Assembly: GCA_943736015.1 (NCBI GenBank)
Contig: OX031057.1
Coordinates: forward strand, 37,100,501-37,164,500
Length of the DNA: 64,000 bases
From: Tridacna crocea
Lineage: Eukaryota; Mollusca; Bivalvia; Cardiida; Cardiidae
Reading direction: 5' to 3'
Made by a program: the position numbers and the translations under genes. Positions 58,601 to 64,000 of this stretch are shown piece by piece. Positions within the stretch are counted from its first letter, which is position 1. Every line of letters starts with the position of its first letter. The notes beneath the pieces are model-generated. The model was not told where the DNA came from. It saw nothing but the letters and a program-made list of their open reading frames with translations, and made no database searches.

Positions 58601-61600
58601 AAGGCTAGTTTACCTATCAATGCTTTCCCGGAGTTTCTGTTACCAGTATTCCGCATAATAGTTTTCGTAAGCCAATGGCTGCGTTCCCATTTAACCATCG
58701 TCAAAACAATGGTCAGCAATGAGAGAGGAATGAATCCTGTCGCAATTACTAGCATCAATCCTCGGAAAGAAATTGGCCGAGTCGGGGATCGAACCAGCGA
58801 ACCCGTGTCTAAAGTCCTCTATGCCACCAATTTAGCTACCGTGGCTCCGCTATCCTTTATAATAAGCACATGTTTAACACACTATCGCTTGTAACCTTTC
58901 TCTCCCAAACTTTTTGACTGGCTTGGTAGGCTGTATGGTCTTCGACACAGTTTTCAAGATTATTTCAGTTATGTCGCCGCGACCAGTGCACATATGTATG
59001 CTTGCCTTGTGTTTCTTTTACCAGTACTTCGCAAAATATTCTTCCCTAGGTACGGGGTGCTTTCCCACAAAACCATTATCGAAACAATCTTCAGCGGCAA
59101 GAGAGAAATCCCAATGATCAGTCAACTATCAATCTCTAGAAAGAAAATTCAAGTGGCCTGACTAGGAATCATAATGCTAATAAGCACGAATCACTGACCC
59201 TTTGCGGACAATTTAGATCAAGATCAGACTGCACAGAACGTGTAGTCTCAGGTCTGATCAACGCTTTCCAATAACGAGTTATTATCCCCTTAAACATAAC
59301 TTTGAAATAGCAATATTTGGGTTTAACCCATTACCAAACAATCCCTGGTTTTTACGTCCCAGTTTAAGAAGCCGTCTGAAGACATCTTGGGAAAACGAGA
59401 AAATGTTGGTAACCAGCATTTTCTCGTTTTCCTATGTTTTCTACTATTCTGAAGTCAGGTTTCAATTTTTAGTCACATTTATAGTGTTGTCTGCAAATCT
59501 TTTAATTTGGACCAGTCTAAGATTTTCTCCTTTTACAAAGGGCTAACGTATCGAAATTAGAAGTACATTTCAGTTACTTAGCATAGTAAGAGCTAAGTAG
59601 CGATCCACGTCCCCTACCCCCTGGTTTAAATTCTGTGTATCCCTCCCACTCCCTGGTTTAAGTTCTGTGTATCCCTCCCACCCACTGGTTTAAATTCTGG
59701 GTATCCTTCCCACCCCCTGGTTTAAGTTCTGCGTATCCCTCCCACTTCCTGGTTTAAGTTCTATATATCCTCTCCCACCCCCTGGTTTAAGTTCTATATA
59801 TCCTCTCCCAAACCCTGGTTTAAGTTCTGTGTATCCCTCCCACCCACTGGTTTAAGTTCTGTGTATCCCTCCCACCTCCTGGTTTAAATTCTGTGTATCC
59901 CTCCCACCCACTGGTTTAAATTCTGGGTATCCTTCCCACCCCCTGGTTTAAGTTCTGTGTATCCCTCCCACTTCCTGGTTTAAGTTCTATATATCCTCTC
60001 CCACTCCCTGGTTTAAGGTCTATATATCCTCTCCCAACCCCTGGTTTAAGTTCTGTGTATCCCTCCCACCCACTGGTTTAAGTTCTGTGTATCCCTCCCA
60101 CCTCCTGGTTTAAATTCTGTGTATCCCTCCCAATCCCTGGTTTAGGTTCTATATATCCTTCCCCAACTCCCTGGCTTAGGTTCTGTATATCCCTCCCACC
60201 CCCCTGGTTTAGGTTCTGTATATCCCTTCCACCCCTTGGTTTAAGTCCTGTTTATCCTCTCCACCCCTGGTTTAAGTTCTGTATATCCTCCCCCACGCTC
60301 TGGTTTAGGTTCTGTATATCCTCCCCCACGCTCTGGTTTAGGTTCTGTATACCCTCCCCCACCCCCTGGCCTAGGTTCTGTATATCCCTCCCAGCCCCTG
60401 GTTTAAGTCCTATATGTTATCTTCTGAGCTTCCGGGCTCGGCATGAAAGATTTCTAGCGCGCTACATACATATCTTTTTTTTTTATCTGTCTGGGCAAAA
60501 AGTAGACCCGCTTTTGTCAAATGACGCTGTGAATAAATTTCCGGGATGTAAACTTTTAAAAACAGAACCACTAGCATTTTCACATTTTTTTTTCCATTTG
60601 TGTTCAGTAACAATTTCCATCATTTATGGCACATTTAATTATTGTATGGAAGACTAGAGTTGTATTGGGTTTTCAATGGATAATCTATTATTTTTCCCTC
60701 TCATGGCCCCCATCCCAAGTACTCACCGACATTCCAAGAAGTGATGTCATCCAGCACTACTATTTCCGGATAGGATTCATTGAGGGGAGTTATCCATAGA
60801 TCAACTTTGGACCAATATTTCCCGCCAACTTGAAGTTTATTGTGGGCCGTTATTCTATGTCTATTGTATTCAATGCCGGCCATTACTTCAGTATATTCTT
60901 TTCCTTTAGCGTAATCTATGTCTTGTTCATAGTTCTTTCCACCTACAAAAGAGAGATGAAATAATATCAGGAGGTCGTCGCTTTTCTTTCGATGGGCTTT
61001 TAAAATATTTTTATTACCTTCCAAATTCTTATTGACATAATTAGATAGACAAACTCATGGTCTATCATGGGATAGAAAATATTACGGAAAAAGAAGAAAA
61101 AACAATGCTGAATGCCAGCATTTTCTCATTTTCCATTAATGTTTTCAAAGTCCGCCTTCCTTAGAAATGCTACTAAACGGGATTGTTTGATACAGGGTTA
61201 AGTGGCTGCGTAATACAAAGGTTCTTGGCCTGTACTCATCAGAAAATCATGAATGGATTTTTGGTCTCATTGTAGATTGAGAAGGTAATGCAATTCCCGT
61301 TGTCTACACCAAATGGTCAGAAAGTCCTTTACTTTCATATTTAAAGGAAATTAAACAGACCTATGATGTTATCAAGAAAGGTGGTGAATACAAGCCCAGG
61401 GGTCGATCCTCACCTGGGCCCTGATCTTCCAGGTACGGACACTGGGCATAGGTAAAGGACAGGAGAGTCTAAATATAATGCTGAAGACACCAGAAACCGC
61501 TTGAAAAAAAGTAATCTGTTGTCGTTCTTTTTACAACCGCACTGTTTTTGGTTTGAACTCATCTTAGTAGATGGTTTCGGGGAGGGGGGGGGGGGGGGCG

Positions 61601-62759
61601 CATCCTCATTCTAATGAATTATCTCATGAAGTATTTTGATTGGTGATAGTAGTATTTTCATCACAAATACAAAATACAGAGCCATTTTTTTTCTTTACTT
61701 GTCGATATCAATCAAATCATTCATTGCAAATCATGCTCAGCGATACTTTAAATGTGGCGGTCTCCATCAACGCAACAATTAAGAAGCGCTATAAAAGATC
61801 TTCGGCGCAACACTGTAAAATTGTCGGTTAAAATAGTACACAAAGATCGATAGTGCCGTCCCTGTATTGCAGAACGACATATCTCAAAGGAGACAAGTCA
61901 TGTTTGTTAACAACCTCAGGTCTTTTTCTAGAGTTTTTTAGTGACGGAAATATATAGCGGATATTTGTCTTTTTCGGTGAAAGATCGAAATTTATTTCGA
62001 GTGGACACCATCGGTAATATTTTAACGAGTGGTGCAGCCACGAGTGAAAATATTACTGATGGTGATCACGAGATGAAATAAATTTCGATCTTTCACCGAA
62101 AAAAACAAATATTCTATTTATTTCATGCTTTTAACCCTTTCTGGGAGGAGCTTTAACAAAATCCGGTACAGTTCTTTTCCGTTATTCCCCGTGGCATGCC
62201 CCTTCCGCATTGCAACGCATTACAATATTACGTCAAGCGCGAGAAATGTAAGGTATATGACGTCATATTTCCCATGTGGTTGCTAGGCACGCGCAATTTA
62301 TCTAGCCAACAAGGACGTGAAAATCGGTATTTTCACTGGTTGTACCAGTGTAAGATCGAAAACTATTTTCCCTGCTATTTCTCGATATCCTACCGGAAGG
62401 CATGAAATAAGAAATTATCCTGTGTACAGGAGAATATCATTTAAGTTATCGATCTTTCGATTGGCCATTCGGGTACTTCGCAAACTTGTGAATTTTCAAA
62501 AGAAACGACGATTTGCTAGTCAAGTTTCCCAAGGGTGATGCATGGAGAGTAATGTTATGCTTTAAACCTGTTTTCTGATGACTAGATGGCTACCTTTTTC
62601 AGTATACACTCTAGAGCTTCGATCTACTACTGGTAACACCGAGGAAAATTACGAAACTCTTAAGTTGGCATCGTGATAAAACTGATATACAGAGCCTAAA
62701 ACATCACTCACTCATTCATTCATTTGTTCGTTTGTTCATTCATTTATACATTCATTCAA

Positions 62760-62792
<33 letters not shown>

Positions 62793-63936
62793 GATTCCAA
62801 ACAAAGTTATATGTAACTGTGCAATTAAAATTAATCAATTACCCTATCGACATGATTCCTTACCTTTCACAAACACTATACAATAGGCATCATATTGTGT
62901 AACATTTCGCAGCAGCAGTTCTCCCTGCCCAATCCCGACGATTTCCTCTAACAACTCAAATAGGGGTTCAACATTTGTGAGAGGATGTGTGATGAAATAG
63001 TTGTTCACAATAACCGATACAACGTCGCCATCGTGCGCCTCTGAAAAATCAAATCGAGAAAAAATTAAATGGTACTGAGATTCTTATGCAAACTTAATGC
63101 TTAACCTTTAGAATATACGTATATATATACCAGAGGCTTTTAAGGACGATGTACATTGTGATCAAGATCAGGCTTCACAGTTAGAGGCGCTGTCCCTTGT
63201 TTAGTCAAGATATCGTTCATTTTGAGTCTCATTTGATTAAAGTTTTAGCCATCTGAAGATATCTGGAATATTTCTATCGATGAAATAGAAAGATAAAGAC
63301 GATCAGAGTTATGGTAAGCAAATACGTGGCCCTGCCTCTTTCAAACACGAAACAAAAACTTATTTCTTTTACCTTACTCTCTTGGAGATAATTCAAATAC
63401 GAACCAGAAGACTAAACATGGTCATTAATTTTCTGACGATCCAGGGCGCGTATTCACCAACCATTCTTTAGAATATTCTTGGTCTTATTCTCCAAGGTTT
63501 TCCAAATTTGTAAGTAACACAACGTCTGATTGGCTAAACCGAATGGTTTAGCCGATCAGAAGTTGTGTTACTTACAAATGTAGAAAATTCTGGAGAAAAA
63601 GACCAAGAACGTTCTTAACTATGGTGAATACAGGCCCAGGACATTGGTTAACTTCTGATACCGCTTGTATTGTTACGCTCAGGAACTTAAGAGAAAAAAA
63701 ACTGCGGCGCTTCAAATGATTTACATAATTATGATAAATGGAGGCACGAACAAAAATCAAAATTTACATTAAATACCTCGCAAAGCCTTTAACATCCAGT
63801 ACAAAGTGTTTTCTTCTTTTACAGGGTCATCTTTCCATAGGTCATAGCCATCGAACAACTTTCTGTTCATTGCATCATCAAATATGTAGACAACTAGGCC
63901 TTCCATCCACCGACGGTGCGCAACCTTGTCGGATGT
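25472..63936 (-). CDS. CEMIP/TMEM2-like protein with two TSP1 domains (23 exons, 5' partial)
   Basis: Twenty-three minus-strand exons join in phase into about 1,060 residues ending at TAA. Residues 1-112 resemble the ILEI-type domain that follows G8 in vertebrate CEMIP; 113-500 include TDYSW, a FRHFGE...DMRGEV strand, YPIHFH, HCFFLEDGPE, STFWITNP and GIWYSFPDEP; 500-790 include KSVFVGIS, IVFYDGPI and FRDGDGSV; 790-915 carry IGLCLPEGT and a C-x4-C pair. These follow human CEMIP in order. CEMIP and TMEM2 bind and depolymerise hyaluronan at the cell surface or outside the cell. After residue 915 come two six-cysteine TSP1 repeats (WGEWSSW, TTWSRWSDC) instead of the vertebrate C-terminus. G8 and signal peptide, if present, lie beyond the window. 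Substrate in molluscs is unknown. Confidence 0.88.
26057..26285. mobile_element. piggyBac-type MITE
   Basis: TTAACCCATTACCAAACGAGA start, GTGTGGTAATGGGTTAA end, with an intact hairpin. It lies at the end of a locally duplicated segment. Confidence 0.8.
26718..26917. repeat. Dispersed repeat with GATCAAGATC motif, copy 1
   Basis: Contains a hairpin GACAGTGTAGATCAAAGATC / GATCTTGATCTACACTGTCC around TTCTGTGCGGTC and ends GAGTCGCGATTAGCAGCC. A second copy is at 27405; short pieces occur near 19290, 39518, 45590, 59205 and 63150. Confidence 0.6.
26986..27280. mobile_element. TTTATTTCATGC-family MITE, copy 2
   Basis: Complete copy: TTTATTTCATGCTTTCCGGT start and GGCATGAAATAAA end. A minus ORF (26934-27296) through it is an artefact. 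Confidence 0.75.
27405..27619. repeat. GATCAAGATC repeat, copy 2
   Basis: Same internal order as the copy at 26718, with the hairpin around TTCTGTGCAGTC. It is inserted between the halves of a sequence that is continuous at 25918-25970. Confidence 0.6.
27745..28284. mobile_element. Two decayed piggyBac-type MITEs
   Basis: Fragments CTTACCAAAACACAGAACTT (near 27776) and GTGCCACACAATCCTGAGTT (near 28069), each with a weak GGAGAAAA hairpin remnant. Confidence 0.45.
28285..28514. mobile_element. piggyBac-type MITE, GCTCG subfamily
   Basis: TTAACCCCTTACTCCATAGA start, AAGGTAAAAGGTTAA end, perfect hairpin AAATTGCTCGCAACGAGC. It ends 31 bp from the donor of the exon at 28546. Confidence 0.78.
28546..28665 (-). 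CDS. CEMIP-like exon: TSP1 domain 1, second half
   Basis: Acceptor TTTTTACAAG (AAG rather than CAG), donor CCAA|GTATGT. It encodes TYRKREC, the STC, MEC and RPC cysteines (EIMECQRPCP), completing the first TSP1 repeat begun in the exon at 29694. Confidence 0.88.
29418..29680. mobile_element. Palindromic MITE, TTGCAACACGCG family, copy 1
   Basis: Inner motif GGACATTTGCGTAAAGTGTC with its complement, and GCCTGCGCAGTCCGCGCAGG. Its right end lies 12 bp from the donor of the exon at 29694, so the intron begins almost directly with transposon. Confidence 0.65.
29694..29775 (-). CDS. CEMIP-like exon: TSP1 domain 1, first half
   Basis: Acceptor TGTCTTGACAG, donor CGCG|GTAAGA. It encodes a linker (DWGAGDTQEAKDGQ) and WGEWSSWAHCC, the three-Trp start of a TSP1 repeat. 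Confidence 0.9.
29841..30250. mobile_element. piggyBac-type MITE with foldback insert
   Basis: TTAATCCATTACCACACGATC start, CCTGTGGTAAAGAGTTAA end. Interrupted at 29980-30147 (see that entry). Confidence 0.8.
29980..30160. mobile_element. Foldback insert with 13-bp duplication
   Basis: CTTCCCAGAACAA occurs at 29967-29979 and 30148-30160. Between them two perfect 44-bp inverted arms (30008-30051 and 30104-30147, containing AGCTTTCGGCGGTACAACCG) flank a 52-bp loop. A 13-bp direct repeat with perfect arms suggests a recent insertion. Confidence 0.7.
30808..31036. mobile_element. piggyBac-type MITE, GTGAC...GTGAAATTGCTCG subfamily
   Basis: TTAACCCCTTACCCCATAAGG start, GAGTAAAGGGTTAA end. The hairpin TGTGACAAAAGGTGAAATTG differs from the main family at several paired positions yet still pairs perfectly. 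Confidence 0.78.
31252..31429. repeat. 44-bp tandem repeat, 4 units
   Basis: Unit TCGTGTAGAGACTGTCATAA plus TTCTGCATAAGGATTTGACCGAC starts at 31252, 31296, 31340 and 31384. The last two units are nearly identical. Confidence 0.85.
31581..31652 (-). CDS. CEMIP-like exon: linker before TSP1
   Basis: Acceptor TTTCTATTACAG, donor GAGATG|GTAAGC, 72 nt, phase 0 on both sides. It encodes TTDIYLQTIERENCELPSQ, no known domain. Confidence 0.75.
32045..33515 (-). mobile_element. Helentron/HINE-like element B1
   Basis: In minus orientation it begins TTTTTAGCTCCACTGGCC and ends GCCAGTGGAGCGATAGCGGG then a GGGCCATCATGGCCC hairpin and TCTTGT, the same layout as the elements at 9404 though the sequence differs. 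Internal units recur at about 165 bp (TTTGGTAGCC words at 32481, 32655, 32818, 32983, 33148, 33324). The minus ORFs here are unit artefacts. An ACGC/ACGG run lies near 33430-33455. Confidence 0.65.
34080..36060. repeat. Decayed minisatellite, GAACAACTT/GGAAACA words
   Basis: About 2 kb in which GAAACATTGAACAACTTCAG-like units of roughly 25-35 bp recur with heavy divergence. Both strands show open stretches (34074-34295, 34612-34812, minus 34303-34611) only because the repeat lacks stops. No gene is called. It is a single intron of the CEMIP-like gene. Confidence 0.7.
36096..36255 (-). CDS. CEMIP-like exon: C-terminal cysteine region
   Basis: Acceptor CTGTACTGTACAG, donor GAGGAG|GTAGGT. It encodes FMYIRIISKKVRNQDWDVFD, then HCPGNFCPRIEI, matching the position of the C-x-x-x-x-C segment before the C-terminal part of vertebrate CEMIP. 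The phase (one leading base) agrees with the exon at 36661. Confidence 0.88.
36661..36879 (-). CDS. CEMIP-like exon with unresolved 5' edge
   Basis: Donor GACAG|GTAACT. It encodes ETPWCAMMYHNRGNSVLIGL, CLPEGTTREDL and VRNDKTMTRLYFED, matching the GLCYPRGTT region of CEMIP. The upstream exon leaves phase 2, but no AG in that phase occurs just before this block; a transposon end (GTAAAGGGTA) abuts it. The nearest phase-compatible AG is at 36934-36935, giving an exon to 36933 that would add about 18 transposon-encoded residues, without a pyrimidine tract. Confidence 0.8.
36881..37496. mobile_element. Nested MITE and HINE-B fragments
   Basis: A decayed piggyBac-type MITE (TACCCTTTACCATACAATCC to about 37165, with TGTGGGAAAAGGACATGTTG) is mixed with HINE-B pieces: its hairpin end (GAGGGCCATAATGGCTCTC, 36918-36936) and its other end with ACGG/ACGC words and GGCCAGTGGAGCTAAAAA (to 37496). 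The block fills the intron next to the exon at 36661. Confidence 0.6.
37689..37912 (-). CDS. CEMIP-like exon
   Basis: Acceptor GATTGGTGT preceded by TCTGACAG; donor GAAAG|GTAAGC. It encodes GVDVMDTFVLDHDKSGEMKR, SHEYMVLLGSEQFYYQFQF and FRIRGSGIE, aligning with the QQYQPVVTLQKGYTIHW region of CEMIP. Confidence 0.9.
38617..38853 (-). CDS. CEMIP-like exon: DGDGS beta-helix region
   Basis: Acceptor TATATCTGCAG, donor GGAAAG|GTGATG, 237 nt, phase 0 both sides. It encodes ATFRDGDGSVALCPG and DKCVYRENWQMAICRNYYG. The DxDGS and W-x-x-x-IC patterns are hallmarks of the CEMIP/TMEM2 and fibrocystin families. Confidence 0.93.
38874..39103. mobile_element. piggyBac-type MITE
   Basis: TTAAACCTTTCCCAAACGACA start, GGGAAAGGGCTAA end. 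It begins only 21 bp upstream (minus sense) of the acceptor of the exon at 38853, so it overlaps the expected branch-point region. Confidence 0.75.
39605..39794 (-). CDS. CEMIP-like exon: YDGPI region
   Basis: Acceptor TTTTTTTTACAG, donor GATAAG|GTATGT. It encodes LGIVFYDGPIYIDSSYFTGF, then AGAFGFNPKNKF and NIRFGFVDK; compare LYDGPINIQNCTFRKF in human CEMIP. Confidence 0.93.
40192..40410. mobile_element. piggyBac-type MITE
   Basis: TTAACTCTTTACCAAACGACA start, GTGTGGTAATGGGTTAA end; left arm has GATGG for GCTGG. Confidence 0.78.
40415..40469. repeat. Perfect hairpin
   Basis: TAAGTCCGTTAATGTTAGTA and its exact complement separated by TT, starting 5 bp after a MITE end. Could be a foldback remnant. 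Confidence 0.6.
41136..41237 (-). CDS. CEMIP-like exon: KSVFVGIS region
   Basis: Acceptor TTTCATGCAG, donor CCAA|GTGCGT, 102 nt, phase 2 in and out. It encodes GRQQQFVKKSVFVGISERNG, equivalent to KNSLFVGES in CEMIP. Confidence 0.88.
41540..41768. mobile_element. piggyBac-type MITE, GTGAC subfamily
   Basis: Close relative of the copy at 30808 (shared GACCCTAAATAACAGCAAGG flank). Hairpin TGTGACGAAAGGTGAAATTG has one unpaired base on the right (GCCACAAAG). Confidence 0.78.
42069..42326. mobile_element. TTGCAACACGCG-family MITE, complete copy
   Basis: Ends ACTGGCTTGCAACACGC and GCGTGTTGCAAGCCAGT are inverted repeats. Two inner hairpins centre on GCCTGCGCGG/CCGCGCAGGC-like words. Confidence 0.75.
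42446..42481 (-). CDS. CEMIP-like microexon (36 nt)
   Basis: Acceptor TTTTTTTCTTGCAG, donor GCAAG|GTAGGC, phase 2 on both sides. It encodes SAESKRGIQLA, filling the gap where CEMIP has RFADNGIGLTLAS. Adding it keeps the frame of both neighbours. Confidence 0.75.
42586..42780. mobile_element. Palindromic MITE, GTATTCACCAACC ends, copy 2
   Basis: GGCCCGTATTCACCAACC ... GGTTGGTGAATACGGGCC, 195 bp, best preserved of the three copies. Confidence 0.85.
43426..43489 (-). CDS. CEMIP-like exon (64 nt)
   Basis: Acceptor TTATCTGCAG, donor TACTC|GTGGGT, phase 1 in, phase 2 out. It encodes AYKNYEINLWLRGGGFELMQ, close to AYKNQDHGAWLRGGD of human CEMIP. Confidence 0.82.
43729..44089. mobile_element. Mutator-type MITE with 9-bp TSD
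   Basis: A 361-bp element, CATCCTCGGATACC...GGTATCCGAGGATG, flanked by TATTTGGTA on both sides (43720-43728, 44090-44098). Inverted ends extend about 65 bp. Inside are two direct copies of about 107 bp (GCCGCCGAAAATCGATAC ... GGCCAGCGGTAAAGCGA). ORFs over it are artefacts. Confidence 0.75.
44641..44773 (-). CDS. CEMIP-like exon
   Basis: Acceptor CTCTCCCACAG, donor ACAG|GTATTT. It encodes GGMNFDNIVLDDHGRVGGCI and SKRVKVQLTRLT, in the position of AGMIIDNGVK to IIRHFI of CEMIP. Confidence 0.88.
44920..45147. mobile_element. piggyBac-type MITE
   Basis: TTAACTCATTACCACACAATC start, GTCTGGTAATGAGTTA end. A more decayed relative lies just left of it, from about 44799. Confidence 0.75.
45148..46231. 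other. Intron sequence
   Basis: Apart from a decayed MITE hairpin near 45310-45390 and a GATCTTGATCTACACCGT fragment near 45605, nothing recognisable. Confidence 0.4.
46232..46363 (-). CDS. CEMIP-like exon
   Basis: Acceptor CTTTTATCAG, donor TTGAAG|GTAACC, 132 nt, phase 0. It encodes GFGIWYSFPDEPLGLSKGL, then HTPLFIFDNNAVHSNLK, matching GFWFIFHHVPTGPS...KFYNNRAHSNY in CEMIP. Confidence 0.92.
46364..48098. other. Intron sequence
   Basis: No repeat family of this window and no exon-like ORF that I can support, on either strand. Confidence 0.4.
48099..48165 (-). CDS. CEMIP-like exon (67 nt)
   Basis: Acceptor TCTGTTGACAG, donor TCAGAG|GTAATG. It encodes PSTFWITNPQTVMIGNVAAG, nearly the STFWMANPNN...AAAGSE of CEMIP. 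Confidence 0.92.
48326..48465 (-). CDS. CEMIP-like exon: HCFFLEDG region
   Basis: Acceptor TTTTTCTAG, donor AACAG|GTGCGT. It encodes IVENVAYNVLGHCFFLEDGP and FYRNLGASVKRIWNGFF. It is about 20 residues shorter than human CEMIP just after this point. Confidence 0.93.
48855..49010. mobile_element. TTGCAACACGCG-family MITE, partial
   Basis: Left end CTGCAACACGCGAAAAG and inner GGACATGTGCGTTAATTGTC; the right end is missing. Confidence 0.55.
49140..49385 (-). mobile_element. tRNA-headed SINE
   Basis: Minus strand starts with GCCCCGTAGTTCAGTCGGCT (A box) and TAGTTCGATACCAA (B box), followed by a body that matches 58612-58858 (CTGTCGCAATGACCATCATC on the plus strand). Confidence 0.6.
49947..50092 (-). 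CDS. CEMIP-like exon: YPIHFH catalytic-region exon
   Basis: Acceptor ATCTATTTCAG, donor GTACAG|GTAACG. It encodes GFYPIHFHMCLN, then NTYQRAITVHGTYGTSHDHP. Vertebrate family members have PIHFHLAGD; here the two histidines are kept but the AGD that follows is replaced. Confidence 0.94.
51200..53150. repeat. Decayed minisatellite, ACTCAGACAGAATG words
   Basis: AAACAAACTCAGACAGAATG with GTCGTCAAAGGAGGT recurs roughly every 35-40 bp with strong divergence, most regular at 51370-51760. The minus ORFs 51454-51687 and 51555-51743 are artefacts. Confidence 0.75.
53325..53400 (+). repeat. tRNA-like head, SINE relic
   Basis: GGTTGAGGTGCCGGATCTGC, then a B box GGTTCGATCCCTGC about 50 bp later. Too altered to be a tRNA gene: arms do not pair well. 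Confidence 0.4.
53542..53611 (-). CDS. CEMIP-like exon (70 nt)
   Basis: Acceptor TTTGGTTACAG, donor CAAAG|GTAATT. It encodes IHGFHSVVIDGVELSNAGQN, comparable to AAHLEGTELKHMGQ of CEMIP. Confidence 0.88.
54019..54191 (-). CDS. CEMIP-like exon: beta-helix start
   Basis: Acceptor GAATTTCAG, donor ATTAGG|GTCATT (a weak donor chosen because it keeps frame with the next exon). It encodes FRHFGEIENNIDMRGEVAML, TRTIKIKG and FKYDTYGAHI, matching EEIDGVDMRAEVGLLSRNI and DFDTFGGHI of CEMIP. Confidence 0.9.
54192..55500. other. Intron sequence with decayed repeats
   Basis: A tRNA-like relic near 54650-54750 and a decayed piggyBac-type MITE near 54955-55190 (AACCGTGCGGAAGAAG, TTTGTCGTCAGGTAAATG). No exon seen. 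Confidence 0.4.
55522..56607 (-). mobile_element. 1.1-kb TIR element, inverted copy 1
   Basis: Ends GTATAGGTACTCTGAG...GGGACCC and its complement near CAAACTACATGTACC. The interior (TTCTGTTGAGATATGTACAT at 55911) is the reverse complement of the interior of the next element (57390-57420). No ORF of note, so non-autonomous. Confidence 0.6.
56688..57852 (+). mobile_element. 1.1-kb TIR element, copy 2
   Basis: Left end TATAGGTAGTTTGAGGTTCA, right end TTTGAACTGCAAACTACCTA, about 45-bp imperfect inverted ends. It is inverted relative to the element at 55522, so the pair forms a 2.3-kb inverted repeat inside one intron. A 90-codon minus ORF (57077-57349) inside is unrecognised. Confidence 0.6.
57902..58000 (-). 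CDS. CEMIP-like exon: TDYSW
   Basis: Acceptor TCTTTTTGCAG, donor TCTG|GTAAAA. It encodes GDEVLLTSTDYSWKHAEIRK; compare GDTLVIASTDYSMYQAE in human CEMIP. Confidence 0.92.
58388..58535. repeat. Foldback
   Basis: CTTTTTGATATATATGCGAC... and ...CACATATATATCAAAAAGTG flank further paired words (AAAAAGACGAAC / GTTCGTCTTTTT). Confidence 0.65.
58612..58858 (-). mobile_element. tRNA-headed SINE
   Basis: Minus strand starts GAGCCACGGTAGCTAAATTGG with B box GGTTCGATCCCCGAC, then a body that recurs at 49140 and, more decayed, at 58920-59165 (same order of GTACTTCGCAAAATA, TTTCCCACAAAACC words). The plus ORF 58709-58894 is a by-product. Confidence 0.65.
59333..59546. mobile_element. piggyBac-type MITE
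   Basis: TTAACCCATTACCAAACAATC start, TTTTACAAAGGGCTAA end; hairpin GAGAAAATGTTGGTAACCAG. Confidence 0.7.
59619..60412. repeat. 32-bp minisatellite, about 24 units
   Basis: Unit CCCTGGTTTAAGTTCTGTGT plus ATCCCTCCCACC, with higher-order similarity: the series at about 59619-59850 is repeated at about 59880-60080. Non-coding. Confidence 0.9.
60727..60942 (-). CDS. CEMIP-like exon
   Basis: Acceptor TCTCTTTTGTAG, donor GTCG|GTGAGT, 216 nt. It encodes YTEVMAGIEYNRHRITAHNK, VGGKYWSKVDLWITP and EIVVLDDITSWNV, matching STEVVYKKGQDYRF and NLEDNVQSWKPGD of CEMIP. Confidence 0.92.
61030..61201. mobile_element. Decayed piggyBac-type MITE
   Basis: GAAAAAGAAGAAAAAACAAT / AGCATTTTCTCATTTTCC hairpin remnant and right end TTTGATACAGGGTTAA. 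Confidence 0.5.
61966..62112. repeat. Foldback beside MITE
   Basis: TTCGGTGAAAGATCGAAATT and AATTTCGATCTTTCACCGAA flank ACACCATCGGTAATATT / AATATTACTGATGGTG. A half copy sits beside the related MITE at 18795-18890, so the two travel together. Confidence 0.65.
62117..62410. mobile_element. TTTATTTCATGC-family MITE, copy 3 (inverted)
   Basis: Full-length, opposite orientation to the other two copies, ends GGAAGGCATGAAATAA. Confidence 0.75.
62700..62793. repeat. CATT and TCTA microsatellites
   Basis: Impure CATT repeats (62700-62757) run into about nine TCTA units (62759-62793). Confidence 0.9.
62864..63040 (-). CDS. CEMIP-like exon: ILEI-type domain, second half
   Basis: Acceptor GATTTTTCAG, donor GAAAG|GTAAGG. 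It encodes EAHDGDVVSVIVNNYFITHP, a helix (LLEEIVGIGQGELL) and AYCIVFVK; compare GRILSVAVNDEG in human CEMIP. Confidence 0.85.
63445..63638. mobile_element. Palindromic MITE, GTATTCACCAACC ends, copy 3
   Basis: GCGTATTCACCAACCATTCT ... ATGGTGAATACAGGCCC; the right end has lost part of the GGTTGG word. Confidence 0.78.
63777..63936 (-). CDS. CEMIP-like exon: ILEI-type domain, first half
   Basis: Donor GCGAG|GTATTT; acceptor placed at CTTTTTATCGAG, the only AG after a pyrimidine tract before the in-frame stop at the window edge. It encodes EGLVVYIFDDAMNRKLFDGY, matching GIIVHVIDPKSG...FDTY in CEMIP. Further 5' exons lie beyond the window. Confidence 0.8.
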
Positions 63937-64000
63937 CTCGATAAAAAGTGAGGAGAGTATCATTAAATAGAGTTTATTTCATCAGCTTGTGGATTATATG

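Noticed and set aside
58785-58858. Possible tRNA gene (minus)
   Set aside because: A and B boxes are present, but the acceptor stem does not pair and the sequence continues into a SINE body seen elsewhere.
61582-61599. Long G run
   Set aside because: Simple homopolymer; possible sequencing or assembly length error, no functional claim made.

Overview
The window is animal nuclear DNA: split genes with GT-AG introns, no operons, and non-coding sequence packed with short transposon copies. The repeats (TTAA-flanked palindromic MITEs, 'AGCTCACCTGAG' and 'AGCTCCACTGG' elements with internal ~165-bp arrays, tRNA-headed SINEs, foldbacks) look like those of heterodont bivalves, possibly a dreissenid mussel. 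That placement is inference from repeat style and cannot be proved here.

Two genes lie tail to tail. The plus-strand gene (coding exons 3132-21485, eight exons in a consistent phase, perhaps with a tiny first exon at 89-113) encodes a protein of about 570 residues: an alpha-helical N-terminal part recalling the TROVE/Ro60 and DUF2828 class, and a C-terminal von Willebrand A domain with all MIDAS residues. The minus-strand gene (23 exons from 63936 down to 25472; its 5' end lies beyond the window) encodes over 1,000 residues of a CEMIP/TMEM2-like protein: an ILEI-type segment, the parallel beta-helix core with YPIHFH, FYDGPI and DGDGS motifs, then two thrombospondin type 1 repeats where vertebrate CEMIP has other sequence. 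Exons were joined by splice-site and reading-phase agreement plus remembered similarity to CEMIP. One junction (the 5' edge of the exon at 36661) is unresolved because a transposon abuts it.

Layout: 0.1-21.5 kb, plus-strand gene with introns full of MITEs, two tandem Helentron-like elements (9.4-12.5 kb), a 48-bp minisatellite (8.3-8.8 kb) and a solo-LTR-like insert (4.6-5.1 kb). 21.5-25.5 kb, intergenic, with two doubtful exon-like stretches and one unrecognised minus ORF. 25.5-64 kb, minus-strand gene; its introns carry MITEs of several families, a Helentron-like element (32-33.5 kb), two long decayed minisatellites (34-36 kb, 51-53 kb), a 9-bp-TSD Mutator-type MITE (43.7 kb), a pair of inverted ~1.1-kb TIR elements (55.5-57.9 kb) and a 32-bp minisatellite (59.6-60.4 kb).

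Nothing links the two genes functionally. The strongest leads are the CEMIP-TSP1 architecture, the transposon at a splice acceptor, and the MITE family whose central hairpin arms differ between subfamilies in a matched way.
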